From Planctomicrobium piriforme (GTDB lineage Bacteria; Planctomycetota; Planctomycetia; Planctomycetales; Planctomycetaceae), in NCBI GenBank assembly GCA_945860955.1, contig CAMATH010000010.1, positions 1 through 64,000 on the forward strand: a DNA stretch of 64,000 bases. The letters run 5' to 3'. A model generated the notes under the pieces. The model was given only the letters and a program-made list of their open reading frames with translations. It was not told the DNA's origin and made no database searches. This document shows positions 8,851-16,931 of this stretch, piece after piece. A program made the translations under genes and the position numbers. Every line of letters starts with the position of its first letter. Position 1 is the stretch's first letter.

Positions 8851-10248
8851 CTACTTTCGTTCCTTTGGTTTCGTTTTGCTGGCACCCGTTGTGGATTTCG
8901 CCTCGTCAGACAGTTGTTTAAGAAGCGTCTGAGCCTGCTTGCGATAGGCGAACCGCCCGAGCGGGGCTTCCAGGGCTTGATTCAGCAACCGGAGTGCTTC
9001 GTTCGTCTCGCCCAGTTTGGCGTGCCGTCGCGCGATGTAGTACGCGGTGTCGGGTGTTGCCGCGCCTTGAGAGAGCGCCCCCTGCAACGCCTTAGACGCT
9101 TCATCCAGCCTTCCCTGCCGCAATTGAATCCACCCCAGCGTGGCCCGGGCTTCGTTCGATTTTGGAAACCGTTGTGTGTTCATCTGAGCCAGTTGCAGCG
9201 CCCGCCGATGGTCCGCTTCCCGGGGCTGTTCGATCAACACGAGCGCCAGAAGATTGATCACCTGGAAATCGGTGGGATTTTCGTCGAACAACCGCTGAAG
9301 GTGTTTCTCGGCCGTGGTGTAGTCGGCGAGTTGTCGGCAGACAATCGCCGCGAGGAGTTGCGTCTGTCGCCCATTCGCGTCCAGTTTCAGCGCGTTCTCA
9401 ATGGCGGGGAGGGCCTCTTCGGGACGCTCCTGTTGCGAGTGAAACAGGGCGACCGCGGCGTGCGCGCGGGCGTCGTCGGGTGATTTGCGCGTGCCCTCTT
9501 GCAGCCAGCGGAGCGCCACCTCGGGTTCCTTGGCGTCCGCATAGAGTCGTCCAAGCTGGGTTTCCACCGGCTCAAGTCGCCCGTCGTCGCGGACCGCCTG
9601 TTCAAGTTCCGAAGTCGCCTTGTCAACCTCTCCCGAGTTAAACAGCGCACGCGCCAGTCGCTGCCTGGCGGAACCGTTCGCGGGGTCGCGTTCCAGACAG
9701 TGGCGCAACGCGTCGGTCGCGGTTGTCCAGTCGCGACGCGCCTCGGCGACCGAAGCCAACCCGGACCAACCTCGCATCTCTAAGCGTTTTCGATCCGGTT
9801 GGTCTTTCGATTCCTCGGCCAGTCGCAGCACCTTTTCGTACTGAGCCTGCGCATCCGAGATCCGACCCTCCGCCATTGCCAGGTTCCCGAACAGCGCATA
9901 GGTCCCGAGGTATTCGGGTAGTTGTGACGCCACCTCTTCCAGCAGTTTTCGGGCGGCGTCGACCTCGCGATCGAACAGCAGCATGCGGGCGAGCATGACT
10001 CTTGGTGGAGGCAACTCGGGGTCCGACTTCGCGGCCGCCTCAAGTGACTTTAACGCGGATTCCCGTTCGCCACGTCGAAACTGACTGATCGCAGCGAGGA
10101 TCTCGGGAGACTGCCCGGACAGCTCAAGATCGCCGGGCTGCATGATCGTCGTGGAGTCGACGGGACCTCCAACCGCTGGCACCGCACACAACACGGATCC
10201 CAGAATCAGCATCCCGAGCAGAACGAAGCCTCGACGTGGCGAGAACAT
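8851..10248 (-). CDS. Secreted tetratricopeptide-repeat protein
   Basis: 465 residues with an N-terminal signal peptide (GFVLLGMLILGSVLCAVPAV) and tandem TPR helices from about residue 45 to 440, roughly ten repeats. Examples are GTYALFGNLAMAEGRISDAQ, ARQRLARALFNSGEVDKATS and EARATLGWIQLRQGRLDEAS. The tail is Lys/Ser/Thr-rich. TPR arrays mediate protein-protein contacts; no catalytic domain is visible. It faces the EF-hand gene across a 262-bp divergent region. The partner is unknown. Confidence 0.88.
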   Translation of the reverse strand: MFSPRRGFVLLGMLILGSVLCAVPAVGGPVDSTTIMQPGDLELSGQSPEILAAISQFRRGERESALKSLEAAAKSDPELPPPRVMLARMLLFDREVDAARKLLEEVASQLPEYLGTYALFGNLAMAEGRISDAQAQYEKVLRLAEESKDQPDRKRLEMRGWSGLASVAEARRDWTTATDALRHCLERDPANGSARQRLARALFNSGEVDKATSELEQAVRDDGRLEPVETQLGRLYADAKEPEVALRWLQEGTRKSPDDARAHAAVALFHSQQERPEEALPAIENALKLDANGRQTQLLAAIVCRQLADYTTAEKHLQRLFDENPTDFQVINLLALVLIEQPREADHRRALQLAQMNTQRFPKSNEARATLGWIQLRQGRLDEASKALQGALSQGAATPDTAYYIARRHAKLGETNEALRLLNQALEAPLGRFAYRKQAQTLLKQLSDEAKSTTGASKTKPKERK

Positions 10249-10510
10249 GTGTTAGAAGAAACTCGGTAAGGAGGGATTCGAATCCATGGCTCGAATTGGA
10301 AACTTGATCATGCTGCCGCGACGATAGCCACCGATTGAGTAGGTTCGTTGTCTGAACCGAGAAGATTCGACGAATCGCCGGCCGCACCGCTTGAGGCGGA
10401 GCGCGGCAATGCCGGCGGTTCCCGCGGAACTTTTTTATGAACAGAGGGTTCAATCCCTGTACGCCGCGTGTCGCGGATCTCAATCACACACCGACCTCGG
10501 AAGCTCGAAA
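10249..10510. other. Divergent promoter region, no gene
   Basis: Spacer between the minus-strand TPR gene and the plus-strand EF-hand gene. Besides the hairpin at 10418 there are two tRNA T-arm look-alikes (near 10276 and 10448), but no cloverleaf fits around either. Confidence 0.5.
10418..10436 (+). terminator. Small terminator-like hairpin upstream of the EF-hand gene
   Basis: GTTCC-CGC-GGAAC followed by six T residues, about 75 bases before the EF-hand start codon. The only plus-strand transcript that could reach it would start inside the 262-bp divergent region, so it would be a leader attenuator or the end of a short RNA. The stem is only 5 bp, so it may be chance. Confidence 0.35.
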
Positions 10511-11458
10511 ATGTCCCGATTGTTAACAACTTGTGGAATGGCGCTGCTCGCCTTCACGATGACAACTCCGTTGCTGGCGCAGGGGCCGGATCGGCCCGAG
10601 GGGGGACCGGGCGATCGACCTGAAGGTCCGGGTCGCCCCGGGATGCGGATGCCGTTGATGCGCGTGCTGGATGCTGACGGCGACGGAGTGATCTCGGCGG
10701 AGGAACTGGCGAATTCGGCCGCCGCGCTCAAGGCGCTCGACAAAAACGGTGACGGCAAGTTGACGGAAGAGGAAATTCGTCCGGAACGGCGGCCAGAAGG
10801 GGGGCCTGAGGAGCGCGATGGTGAAGGGCGCGGACGGGGCCGGCCGGAAGGTGGCCCGGAAGGACGGGGGCCGGGTCGTCCGGAGGGGGGGCCGGACGGT
10901 CGCGGTCCGGGTCGTCCGGAGGGTGGACCAGAAGGGCGCGGTCCGCGACGTCCCGAAGGTGGCCCCGAAGGGCGCCGTCCGGGGCGACGTGAGAGAGGGC
11001 CGGAGGGACGAGAAGGCGCACGCCCCGGGCGCGGTCCACGAGACGGGGAAGGCCCTCTTGGTCGAGGCCCGGAAGGACGCGGCCCCGATGGAGATCGTGG
11101 TCCGGGTGGAGATCGTGGTCCGGGTGGGGAACGTGGACCGGGTGGGGAACGTGGCCCGGGATTTGCCGGTCCCCCCTCCGTTGAAATGATGCTCGAACAC
11201 TGGATGGAATTCGACGCGGACAAAGATGGAAAACTCTCCCGGGACGAATTGACCAAACTGGCGGCTGATATGCGGGAACGCCGGATGAATGGTCCGGAGG
11301 GCCAGGGCGGTCCCGGCGGGGGGCGTGGTCCTGGTCCCGGCGGACCGGAAGGGGGACGGCGCGGAGGTGAACGGAATGGTCCCGGTGGTGCTGGTCCGGG
11401 GGGCGATGGGGAACCTCGCGGCGAAGCCCGTCCCGAGCGGCCCCGCCGCCCGGAATAA
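10511..11458 (+). CDS. Secreted EF-hand protein with Arg-Pro-Glu-Gly repeat region
   Basis: 315 residues from the ATG at 10511. That start gives a signal peptide (MSRLLTTCGMALLAFTMTTP, cleavage near LLAQ) and has GGAAG about 10 bases upstream; an in-frame ATG at 10391 lacks these. Two EF-hand loops lie at about residues 55-90 (DADGDGVISAEE and DKNGDGKLTEEE) and a third at about 235 (DADKDGKLSRDE). All have the Asp/Asn ligand spacing for calcium. Between them is about 130 residues of tandem RPEGGPEGRGPG-type repeats that turn into GPGGDRGPGGE. The C-terminus is again Gly/Pro/Arg-rich. It is probably extracellular and calcium-binding. A strong terminator follows, so it is likely monocistronic. 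Confidence 0.88.
   Translation: MSRLLTTCGMALLAFTMTTPLLAQGPDRPEGGPGDRPEGPGRPGMRMPLMRVLDADGDGVISAEELANSAAALKALDKNGDGKLTEEEIRPERRPEGGPEERDGEGRGRGRPEGGPEGRGPGRPEGGPDGRGPGRPEGGPEGRGPRRPEGGPEGRRPGRRERGPEGREGARPGRGPRDGEGPLGRGPEGRGPDGDRGPGGDRGPGGERGPGGERGPGFAGPPSVEMMLEHWMEFDADKDGKLSRDELTKLAADMRERRMNGPEGQGGPGGGRGPGPGGPEGGRRGGERNGPGGAGPGGDGEPRGEARPERPRRPE
10830..11165 (+). repeat. Tandem coding repeats (about 12 residues per unit)
   Basis: Within the EF-hand gene, units built on GRPEGGPEGRGP recur with small changes, then a shorter GGDRGPGGE unit takes over near 11095. At DNA level the units are GGTCGTCCGGAGGG-like and could change copy number by slippage. Confidence 0.75.
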
Positions 11459-11484
11459 CGATTCGAGAGATTGCGAACCCGATG

Positions 11485-11516
11485 GCGTGTCGGTTCCAAT
11501 GATGGAACCGACACGC
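11485..11516 (+). terminator. Intrinsic terminator after the EF-hand gene
   Basis: Perfect 13-bp stem GCGTGTCGGTTCC / GGAACCGACACGC with loop AATGAT, 26 bases after the stop. It is followed by TGCGTTTGTTT. It separates the EF-hand gene from the PQQ-type propeller gene. Confidence 0.85.
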
Positions 11517-11585
11517 TGCGTTTGTTTCCGTCTTGCAGTTCTCGCCATTCGCCTTTGGCCGTACCTTCCCCCCCCGGTGATTCAC

Positions 11586-12929
11586 ATGCTTGTTCGTTCC
11601 ACTCGCGCCTGGCTGGCTGTTGCAGTTTTCACGCTGTCGGTGAATTCGTTGCCCGCAGCAGATTGGGCTCGTTTTCGCGGACCGAATGGGACCGGCGTCT
11701 CGCCCGACACCGCGCACACGCCGGTGAAATTTAGTCCGACAGAGAACCTCAAGTGGAAAACCGCGCTTCCCGGGCCAGGTTCTTCCTGTCCGATCGTGGT
11801 GGGGGACAAGGTGTTCGTCACTTGCTGGTCGGGCTATGGAGTCGATCGCGGTGAACCCGGGTCGCAATCGAAACTCAAGCGGCACATGGTCTGTGTCGAT
11901 CGAAGTTCGGGGAAGATTCTGTGGAATACCGCAGTCGACGCGGCGCTTCCCGAAGACCAGTATCGCGGTATGTTCGCCGAAAATGGCTACGCGTCACACA
12001 CCCCAGTCAGTGACGGTAAAAATGTCTACGCATTCTTTGGAAAGTCGGGCGCGGTCGCGTTCGACATGACCGGCAAACAGCTCTGGCAGACAAAAGTCGG
12101 TTCCGAATCGGACCGCAGGGGTTGGGGATCTTCCTCCAGCCCTGTTTTGTACGAGAATCTGGTCATTGTCACCGCGTCGGCGGAGAGTCAGGCGCTGGTC
12201 GGGCTCGACAAAGAGACCGGCAAAGAAGTCTGGCGGAAAGAGGCACAAGGATTCGGCGGTACCTGGGGCACACCCGTGCTGGTGAAAGTCGATGATACCC
12301 GAACCGATTTGGTGTTGGCTGTCCCGTATGAAATCTGGGGTTTCGACCCGGCGACCGGAAAGCTGCGCTGGTTCTGCGAGGCGATGAACACCGATTCGTT
12401 CTGTTCGAGCGTCACTGCGGAAGGCAACGTCGTCTACGCCGTGGAGGGAATGGGTGGCGGATCGATCGCGGTCCGGGTTGGCGGAATGGGAGATGTCACC
12501 AAGACCAACGTCGTCTGGAGCGGTCGGCACAACAGCCGGATCAGTACCCCCCTGTTCTCCGACGGTCGGATTTACTTCATCAACTCGGGGGTCGCGAACT
12601 GCCTCGACGCGGCGTCGGGAGAAAAAGTCTACAAAGAGCGGTTGAGTGGTGGAGGTTCGGCGGCTCCCCCCGCAGGTGGCAGTGAACGGCGTGGTGGTGG
12701 CCGGCGCGGCGGACAGAATTACTCTTCTCCCGTGGCCGCCGACGGCAAACTGTATTACGTCTCGCGCGGCGGCGACGTTTCGGTCGTGAAGCTGGGAGCC
12801 GAGTTTGAACTGTTGGCGACCAATCGCGTCACAGAAGACACGGAAGATTTCAGTGCCAGCCCCGCGATCAGCAACGGCGAAATCTTCTTGCGATCGAGTA
12901 AGAACTTGTACTGCGTGGGAGAGAAGTAG
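11586..12929 (+). CDS. Secreted PQQ-type beta-propeller protein 1
   Basis: 447 residues from the ATG at 11586, which opens a signal peptide (LAVAVFTLSVNSLPAADW). The open frame starts earlier, at 11289, but inside the EF-hand coding region, so the later ATG is chosen. The body has repeated propeller blades with the PQQ-like signature: WARFRGPNGTG at the start, then ASGEKVY, DKETGKEVWRKE and DRSSGKILWNT. The N-terminal W-x-x-x-R-G-P motif is typical of planctomycete outer-membrane/periplasmic PQQ-like proteins. No dehydrogenase active site is evident, so an enzyme function is not claimed. A Gly/Arg-rich insert (SERRGGGRRGGQN) interrupts blade six or so. It is related in style to the protein at 23012. 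Confidence 0.88.
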   Translation: MLVRSTRAWLAVAVFTLSVNSLPAADWARFRGPNGTGVSPDTAHTPVKFSPTENLKWKTALPGPGSSCPIVVGDKVFVTCWSGYGVDRGEPGSQSKLKRHMVCVDRSSGKILWNTAVDAALPEDQYRGMFAENGYASHTPVSDGKNVYAFFGKSGAVAFDMTGKQLWQTKVGSESDRRGWGSSSSPVLYENLVIVTASAESQALVGLDKETGKEVWRKEAQGFGGTWGTPVLVKVDDTRTDLVLAVPYEIWGFDPATGKLRWFCEAMNTDSFCSSVTAEGNVVYAVEGMGGGSIAVRVGGMGDVTKTNVVWSGRHNSRISTPLFSDGRIYFINSGVANCLDAASGEKVYKERLSGGGSAAPPAGGSERRGGGRRGGQNYSSPVAADGKLYYVSRGGDVSVVKLGAEFELLATNRVTEDTEDFSASPAISNGEIFLRSSKNLYCVGEK

Positions 12930-13063
12930 TCGTCTCGGCAAGTGTCGAGGTGCGAAGTGGATGCCGGTGGCAGGTCAAGATCGGTTTTCAAGGGATCGCC
13001 AAAGCGTTCCATGAATTCCGAGACTTCTCCGTTATTCGACCGTTGGAGCTGGAACGAGACGAC

Positions 13064-13096
13064 AAAAAACGTAGTGTGGAGCGGAGTCCACACTAC
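13064..13096 (-). terminator. Intrinsic terminator for the Gly/Tyr-rich protein gene
   Basis: Perfect 10-bp stem GTAGTGTGGA / TCCACACTAC with a 6-base loop. On the minus strand it is followed by G and six T residues. Its orientation fits the minus-strand gene that ends at 13256. Confidence 0.8.
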
Positions 13097-13133
13097 ATTG
13101 ATTCACGAGACGGCTGCATTCGAAGTGTTTTCG

Positions 13134-13193
13134 CCGAGCCGCGCCCGTCAGGAAGCGGAAATCGTTGGCAGCTTCCTGACGGGCGCGGCTCGG
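13134..13193. repeat. Long perfect inverted repeat
   Basis: Arms of 23 bp (13134-13156 and 13171-13193, starting CCGAGCCGCGCCCGTCAGGA) flank a 14-base loop. It has no T-tract, so it looks more like a REP-type palindrome than a terminator. Confidence 0.75.
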
Positions 13194-13255
13194 GCAAAGT
13201 GTCACACTTGCTGCCGCGCTGAGTTCCGCGAACTCAGTTCGGCACTCGCATCACA

Positions 13256-14029
13256 TCAATCCGCGAACGGATTGCGGGGGTTGTCTCCGGTCAGTTTTGA
13301 GACGGCCCGGGTGGGGCTGGATGTCGCTCTCGACCGTTCCGGCTGCGTGTTGGATTCGCCGTAGACGGGGTATCCATACGCCGGTGCGCCGTATCCCTGA
13401 CCATAGTAGCCAGGCTGGCCCCCATAGCTTCCCGGGTTACCGTAGTAGCCACCGACCGCCGGGGTTCCCATGATCGGCTGACTGATCGCCGGTGGAATCA
13501 CAGGGCCAGAGTAGTAGCCACCGGCACCGACCGGCGGACAATTCCCGTAGGCTCCGACTGGGGCATAGGGAGTCCCATAGCCCCCGACAGGTGAGCAGGC
13601 TCCTCCGTAACCCGCGACGGGGGCGCACGAACCGCCGTAGCCGCCATAGCCAACGGGGGAACAGGCACCGCCGTAACCACCGTAGGCCGGACTGCACCCG
13701 TAGGAGGGGGGGCAACCGTAGGCCGGGGGGCATCCGTAATTGACGGGCGAGTAGACGGGGGCACAAACCGGTCGGCAGACCGGCCGGCAGGGGGCGCATC
13801 CGAAGCCCCAGCCGAAGAACGCGGTCTTTTCACCGGAAGCAGCGGAGGGGAGTGAGTCGTGTGTTCGAACGGCGTCACGTGGAACAGCCGCTTCGATCTT
13901 GCGAGTGGCTTGAGTCCGTTGCGACCGTTGAACCGGGGGGAGGAAACCGTCGTCCGCGACGGCCCAGGCACCGGTGAGGCAGACGAAACCAACCGTCAGA
14001 AACTTAGTCCAGAGAGAATGGGTAGCCAT
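13256..14029 (-). CDS. Secreted Gly/Tyr/Pro/Cys-rich low-complexity protein
   Basis: 257 residues. Residues 1-25 are a signal peptide (LTVGFVCLTGAWAVADD). A short basic segment is followed by Cys-rich repeats (CAPCRPVCRPVCAPV, then YGCPPAYGCPPSYGCSPAYG) and a long Gly/Tyr repeat zone (GGYGGACSPVGYGGYGG, PGYYGQGYGAPAYGYPVYG). The end is charged (DNPRNPFAD). No known enzyme domain. Composition suggests an extracellular structural or adhesive protein; eight or more Cys could cross-link. A sigma-54-type promoter lies about 90 bases upstream and a terminator follows, so it is a single-gene unit. Confidence 0.8.
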   Translation of the reverse strand: MATHSLWTKFLTVGFVCLTGAWAVADDGFLPPVQRSQRTQATRKIEAAVPRDAVRTHDSLPSAASGEKTAFFGWGFGCAPCRPVCRPVCAPVYSPVNYGCPPAYGCPPSYGCSPAYGGYGGACSPVGYGGYGGSCAPVAGYGGACSPVGGYGTPYAPVGAYGNCPPVGAGGYYSGPVIPPAISQPIMGTPAVGGYYGNPGSYGGQPGYYGQGYGAPAYGYPVYGESNTQPERSRATSSPTRAVSKLTGDNPRNPFAD

Positions 14030-14120
14030 GACGCAACTCCTATCAGAAACTCGACTTGTGTTTCGCGGCGCCGAGGCGTCTCGAACTGTCGCGACGTGCG
14101 GCAGACGGTTTCAGGAAAGT

Positions 14121-14135
14121 GCATCATTCGTGCCA
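14121..14135 (-). promoter_or_regulatory. Sigma-54-type promoter for the Gly/Tyr-rich protein gene
   Basis: On the minus strand the sequence is TGGCACG-AATG-ATGC, one base off the consensus TGGCACG-N4-TTGC, with the correct GG to GC distance. Transcription would start near 14110, leaving about an 80-base leader. Confidence 0.65.
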
Positions 14136-14448
14136 ATCGAATGGTCCAATAGATTCATTTTCGCAACACACGATCCCGCAACGGGTTACAAACACTGCTC
14201 CGAACGGGCCATTTCCGACCGTGTTCTGCTTTGAAGAAAGTCTACAATCCGTACGTGGCGAGTTGAAAAGAATACATTCAGAATTGGATAGTGTAGTCAT
14301 TATTGCATTACCTGTCGATGGAATCATCGGCACCGTGGCGCAGGGAGATGGGCTGCGTCCATCGAGTAGGCTCTCACGGCCGGCTCGACAGTTTCAATAC
14401 TATAAAACATGGATATACTGCGCGCTTCTCGGATCCATTTTTGACAAT

Positions 14449-14463
14449 TGGCACGACACCTGC
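14449..14463 (+). promoter_or_regulatory. Sigma-54-type promoter for csrA
   Basis: TGGCACG-ACAC-CTGC matches the -24/-12 consensus at all but one base, with exact spacing. The predicted start is near 14475, about 100 bases before the csrA start codon. Confidence 0.7.
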
Positions 14464-14534
14464 ATTGTTCGCGAGCAGTCGAAACCAGCGTGATGCGTCA
14501 TCAAAATGACACGGTTTCCGACGTTCAATTCCCC

Positions 14535-14564
14535 GGGGATCTTCGGATCCCCAACATACAGGAG
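14535..14564 (+). promoter_or_regulatory. csrA leader: UUCG tetraloop hairpin and ribosome binding site
   Basis: Stem GGGGATC / GATCCCC closes a TTCG tetraloop (14535-14552), a very stable RNA hairpin. Nine bases later GGAG (14561-14564) sits eight bases before the ATG. GGA triplets in the hairpin and in the ribosome binding site are the kind of sites CsrA binds, so autoregulation is possible but not shown. Confidence 0.6.
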
Positions 14565-14571
14565 AGCGATC

Positions 14572-14838
14572 ATGTTGGTTCTGGCACGAAAACTCACAGA
14601 AGTGATTCACATTGGAGATGACATTGTCATCAAGGTGCTTCAGATTCACAACGGCGTGGTCCGGATTGGGATCGACGCCCCCGATTCGATTCGAGTTCTC
14701 CGGGGAGAACTGAAGTCGACCCAGCCCGTTCTGACCCCGGCCCCCGCACCACTCGCGGATGCGGTTCGAACGCATCGGACCAGGATTCCCGATGGCGACT
14801 CCGTTGTCCTGCGACGAGTCGACACCAGCCGCAATTAA
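14572..14838 (+). CDS. csrA: Carbon storage regulator CsrA/RsmA
   Basis: 88 residues from the ATG at 14572, chosen because it has GGAG eight bases upstream and starts with the universal MLVLARKLTEVIHIGDDIVI. An upstream ATG at 14506 would read through the leader hairpin. CsrA is a small homodimeric RNA-binding protein that binds GGA motifs in mRNA leaders and blocks or alters translation. The core (residues 1-50: IKVLQIHNGVVRIGIDAPDS, then IRVLRGEL) is intact. A tail of about 30 residues, Pro/Ala-rich then basic, is longer than in gamma-proteobacteria. Expression appears to depend on sigma-54, which would tie it to an enhancer-binding activator. Confidence 0.95.
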   Translation: MLVLARKLTEVIHIGDDIVIKVLQIHNGVVRIGIDAPDSIRVLRGELKSTQPVLTPAPAPLADAVRTHRTRIPDGDSVVLRRVDTSRN

Positions 14839-14941
14839 GCCCGCTCCCCATTGAAACCGCCAACACGTCTTCCGAATTCCAAGCCGCACCTCTCATCTGC
14901 CCGTCGGAATTTGTGACCCCTGGCAGACAAGGATTTCCGCC

Positions 14942-16924
14942 ATGTCCCCGCTCATCAATCCCACTTCTCCCTGCGGACGGTTGTCTCTGTGGATGAAACT
15001 GTCCCTGGCTGTGGTCATCGTCGCTGTTGCCTGCTGCCAGGAATCATTCGCGGGACCAGGTTACCGACCGACTCGCGAATACGATTCTCGAAGCGATGCC
15101 GAGTCCACGAGACAACGGTTCGATGCCTACAACTCCTACGAAACTGGCCGGCGGGAGCCAGCCGTCCGACGGCCCCACCGGGACAGTTTCCAGGCGCTTC
15201 CCGTCGTGCGGGAGAATGCCTGGGCCCCGGAGGAAGGTGAGGGTGAAGTCCCGCTGCGAGCGACCCGGTCAGGAACTCCTTCGCGGCGATTCCATACCGT
15301 CGACAGCTTTGGATTGAGTGCCGACGACGACGTGGTCGACACTCCGCGAAGCCGATCTCGATACGACCAGGACACAGTCGAGGAACCGGTCCCCGCCCCT
15401 CGGCGACGACGGTCCTATTCTCCAGCGGATGCGACCAGTGCGCCCCGGGGATCCGACAGCCAGAGCCCCGCCTGGAAGGGACATCTCGCCCCCGCGCAGG
15501 ATCTGATCTCCCGACGGTACCAGGATCCTCGGATCGTCGCGTTTCTCGCTGGCGTCAATCCCGATCAGAGCCTGTCGCTGTACGCCGAAACGCTGCAACT
15601 CGTCGCGGAACGGCACCTCTCTCCCCCGGCCCCGGCGAAAATCGTGAAGCGGGGGCTGTACAATCTGGTCGAAGCGTTGCGGAATCCCGACTTTCAGCAG
15701 GTCAATCGACTCAATGTGTCGGCTGGTCAATTCCAGCAATTCGAACAGACACTGGTCGGCCAGTTTCAGCAATCACAAGTCAACTCGAATGAAGACGCGG
15801 TCGCGGCCTTGCGGTCGACAATGCGATTGGCACAACAGGCTTTGGGTTTGAATCCCGCAGTGGTCGGTCTGGAGTTCGAGTACGGTGCCATCGAATCACT
15901 CGACCAGTTCTCGGCGTTCGTTCCTCCCGAAAACTCCCGGCTCAACAGCGCATCGCTGCAACAGGAGGTGGTGGGAATCGGCGTCCAAATCGAGCTAGTT
16001 CCCCAGGGGTTGCGGGTGTTGCGAGTGTTACCGAACGGCCCTGCTGCGAAAGCCGGCCTCCAGCGGGACGATCTCGTCGTCGCGATCGATGGTCAATCGC
16101 TCGCCGGCCGGGATCTTCACAGTGCGACGGCACTCATCACCGGCCCCGAAGGGAGTCCTGTCACGATCACCGTCGCGAAGGCGGGAGGAGCGACTGCCGC
16201 CGTGGTGGTGGCGCGGCAGCGGGTCGACGTGCAGTCGGTGGTCGATGTGCAGATGCTCGATGCGCAGACCGGTTATCTGAAGCTCGATTCGTTCGCGACA
16301 AATAGTGCGAACGAAATGGAACACGCCCTGGAATCGCTGGCCCAACAGGGAATGCGAAGTGTGGTTGTCGATCTGCGAGGGAACGGTGGCGGCCTGTTGA
16401 CGACCGCGATCGACATCGCCCGGCTGTTTGTGAAACAAGGGACGATTGTCTCGACGCGAGGACGGACCCCCGAAGACAACACCGTGGAAACGGGAAACTC
16501 CGGCGCGGCCTGGAATGTCCCCCTGGCTCTGCTGGTGGACGGAGAGAGTGCCAGTGCCAGTGAGATTCTCGCCGCCGCGATTCAGGAAAACGGCCGGGGT
16601 GTCGTCGTGGGACACACCACCTACGGCAAGGGGACGGTACAAACGCTGTTTCCCCTGAAAGCACTTGGCGCGAGTGTCCGGTTGACGACGGCGAAGTTCT
16701 ATTCCCCCGCGGGTCGGGAAATGGCGGGAGTCGGAGTCCAACCGGACATTCCTGTGGACGCGGGACGGGCGATGAACGGACTCAATGTTGTTGACCCGGT
16801 CGTTGATCGAGCCGTTCTCGCGGTCCATAGTGGATCGCCGAATCAACCGATGGGATCCTTCGGCGGAAACGTCACCGGTCGGGCGAATCCGGGACTCCAC
16901 GCCCGAGTCCATTCGGCTCGATAG
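14942..16924 (+). CDS. S41 family C-terminal processing peptidase with PDZ domain
   Basis: 660 residues. A signal peptide or anchor lies at 17-37 (LWMKLSLAVVIVAVACCQES). An Arg/Ser/Pro-rich segment and a helical region follow. The PDZ domain is at about 338-425 (VGIGVQIELVPQGLRVLRVL, NGPAAKAGLQRDDLVVAIDG). The peptidase core is at about 430-620: LRGNGGGLLTTAIDIARLF, then SASASEILAAAIQ and YGKGTVQ. By comparison with E. coli Prc, Ser538 and Lys563 (25 residues apart) form the catalytic dyad. It would act in the periplasm on C-termini of envelope proteins. It follows csrA by 103 bp without an obvious terminator, so co-transcription is possible. The extra N-terminal 300 residues exceed the usual family size and are unassigned. 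Confidence 0.92.
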   Translation: MSPLINPTSPCGRLSLWMKLSLAVVIVAVACCQESFAGPGYRPTREYDSRSDAESTRQRFDAYNSYETGRREPAVRRPHRDSFQALPVVRENAWAPEEGEGEVPLRATRSGTPSRRFHTVDSFGLSADDDVVDTPRSRSRYDQDTVEEPVPAPRRRRSYSPADATSAPRGSDSQSPAWKGHLAPAQDLISRRYQDPRIVAFLAGVNPDQSLSLYAETLQLVAERHLSPPAPAKIVKRGLYNLVEALRNPDFQQVNRLNVSAGQFQQFEQTLVGQFQQSQVNSNEDAVAALRSTMRLAQQALGLNPAVVGLEFEYGAIESLDQFSAFVPPENSRLNSASLQQEVVGIGVQIELVPQGLRVLRVLPNGPAAKAGLQRDDLVVAIDGQSLAGRDLHSATALITGPEGSPVTITVAKAGGATAAVVVARQRVDVQSVVDVQMLDAQTGYLKLDSFATNSANEMEHALESLAQQGMRSVVVDLRGNGGGLLTTAIDIARLFVKQGTIVSTRGRTPEDNTVETGNSGAAWNVPLALLVDGESASASEILAAAIQENGRGVVVGHTTYGKGTVQTLFPLKALGASVRLTTAKFYSPAGREMAGVGVQPDIPVDAGRAMNGLNVVDPVVDRAVLAVHSGSPNQPMGSFGGNVTGRANPGLHARVHSAR

Positions 16925-16931
16925 GCCACAA

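Larger units (their letters stand above)
12930..13255. other. Convergent spacer with two palindromes
   Basis: This lies between the plus-strand propeller gene and the minus-strand Gly/Tyr-rich gene. It holds a terminator (13064-13096) and a 23-bp perfect inverted repeat (13134-13193). No gene is supported. Confidence 0.6.
14030..14571. other. AT-richer divergent regulatory region
   Basis: This separates the minus-strand Gly/Tyr-rich gene from csrA. It is visibly richer in A and T than its surroundings and carries two outward-facing sigma-54-type promoters. A 145-codon open frame across it (14056-14493) overlaps both and looks spurious. Activator binding sites would be expected between 14135 and 14449, but I could not define a repeated motif. 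Confidence 0.6.

Noticed and set aside
10385-10465. tRNA-like signals (GGTTCAATCC arm and pairing GCGCGGC/GCCGCGT)
   Set aside because: No D arm or anticodon arm fits, the T-arm stem does not pair at five positions, and no CCA-type end follows.
14056-14493. 145-codon open frame in the csrA divergent region
   Set aside because: It crosses both sigma-54 promoter sequences, has no ribosome binding site and no family resemblance.
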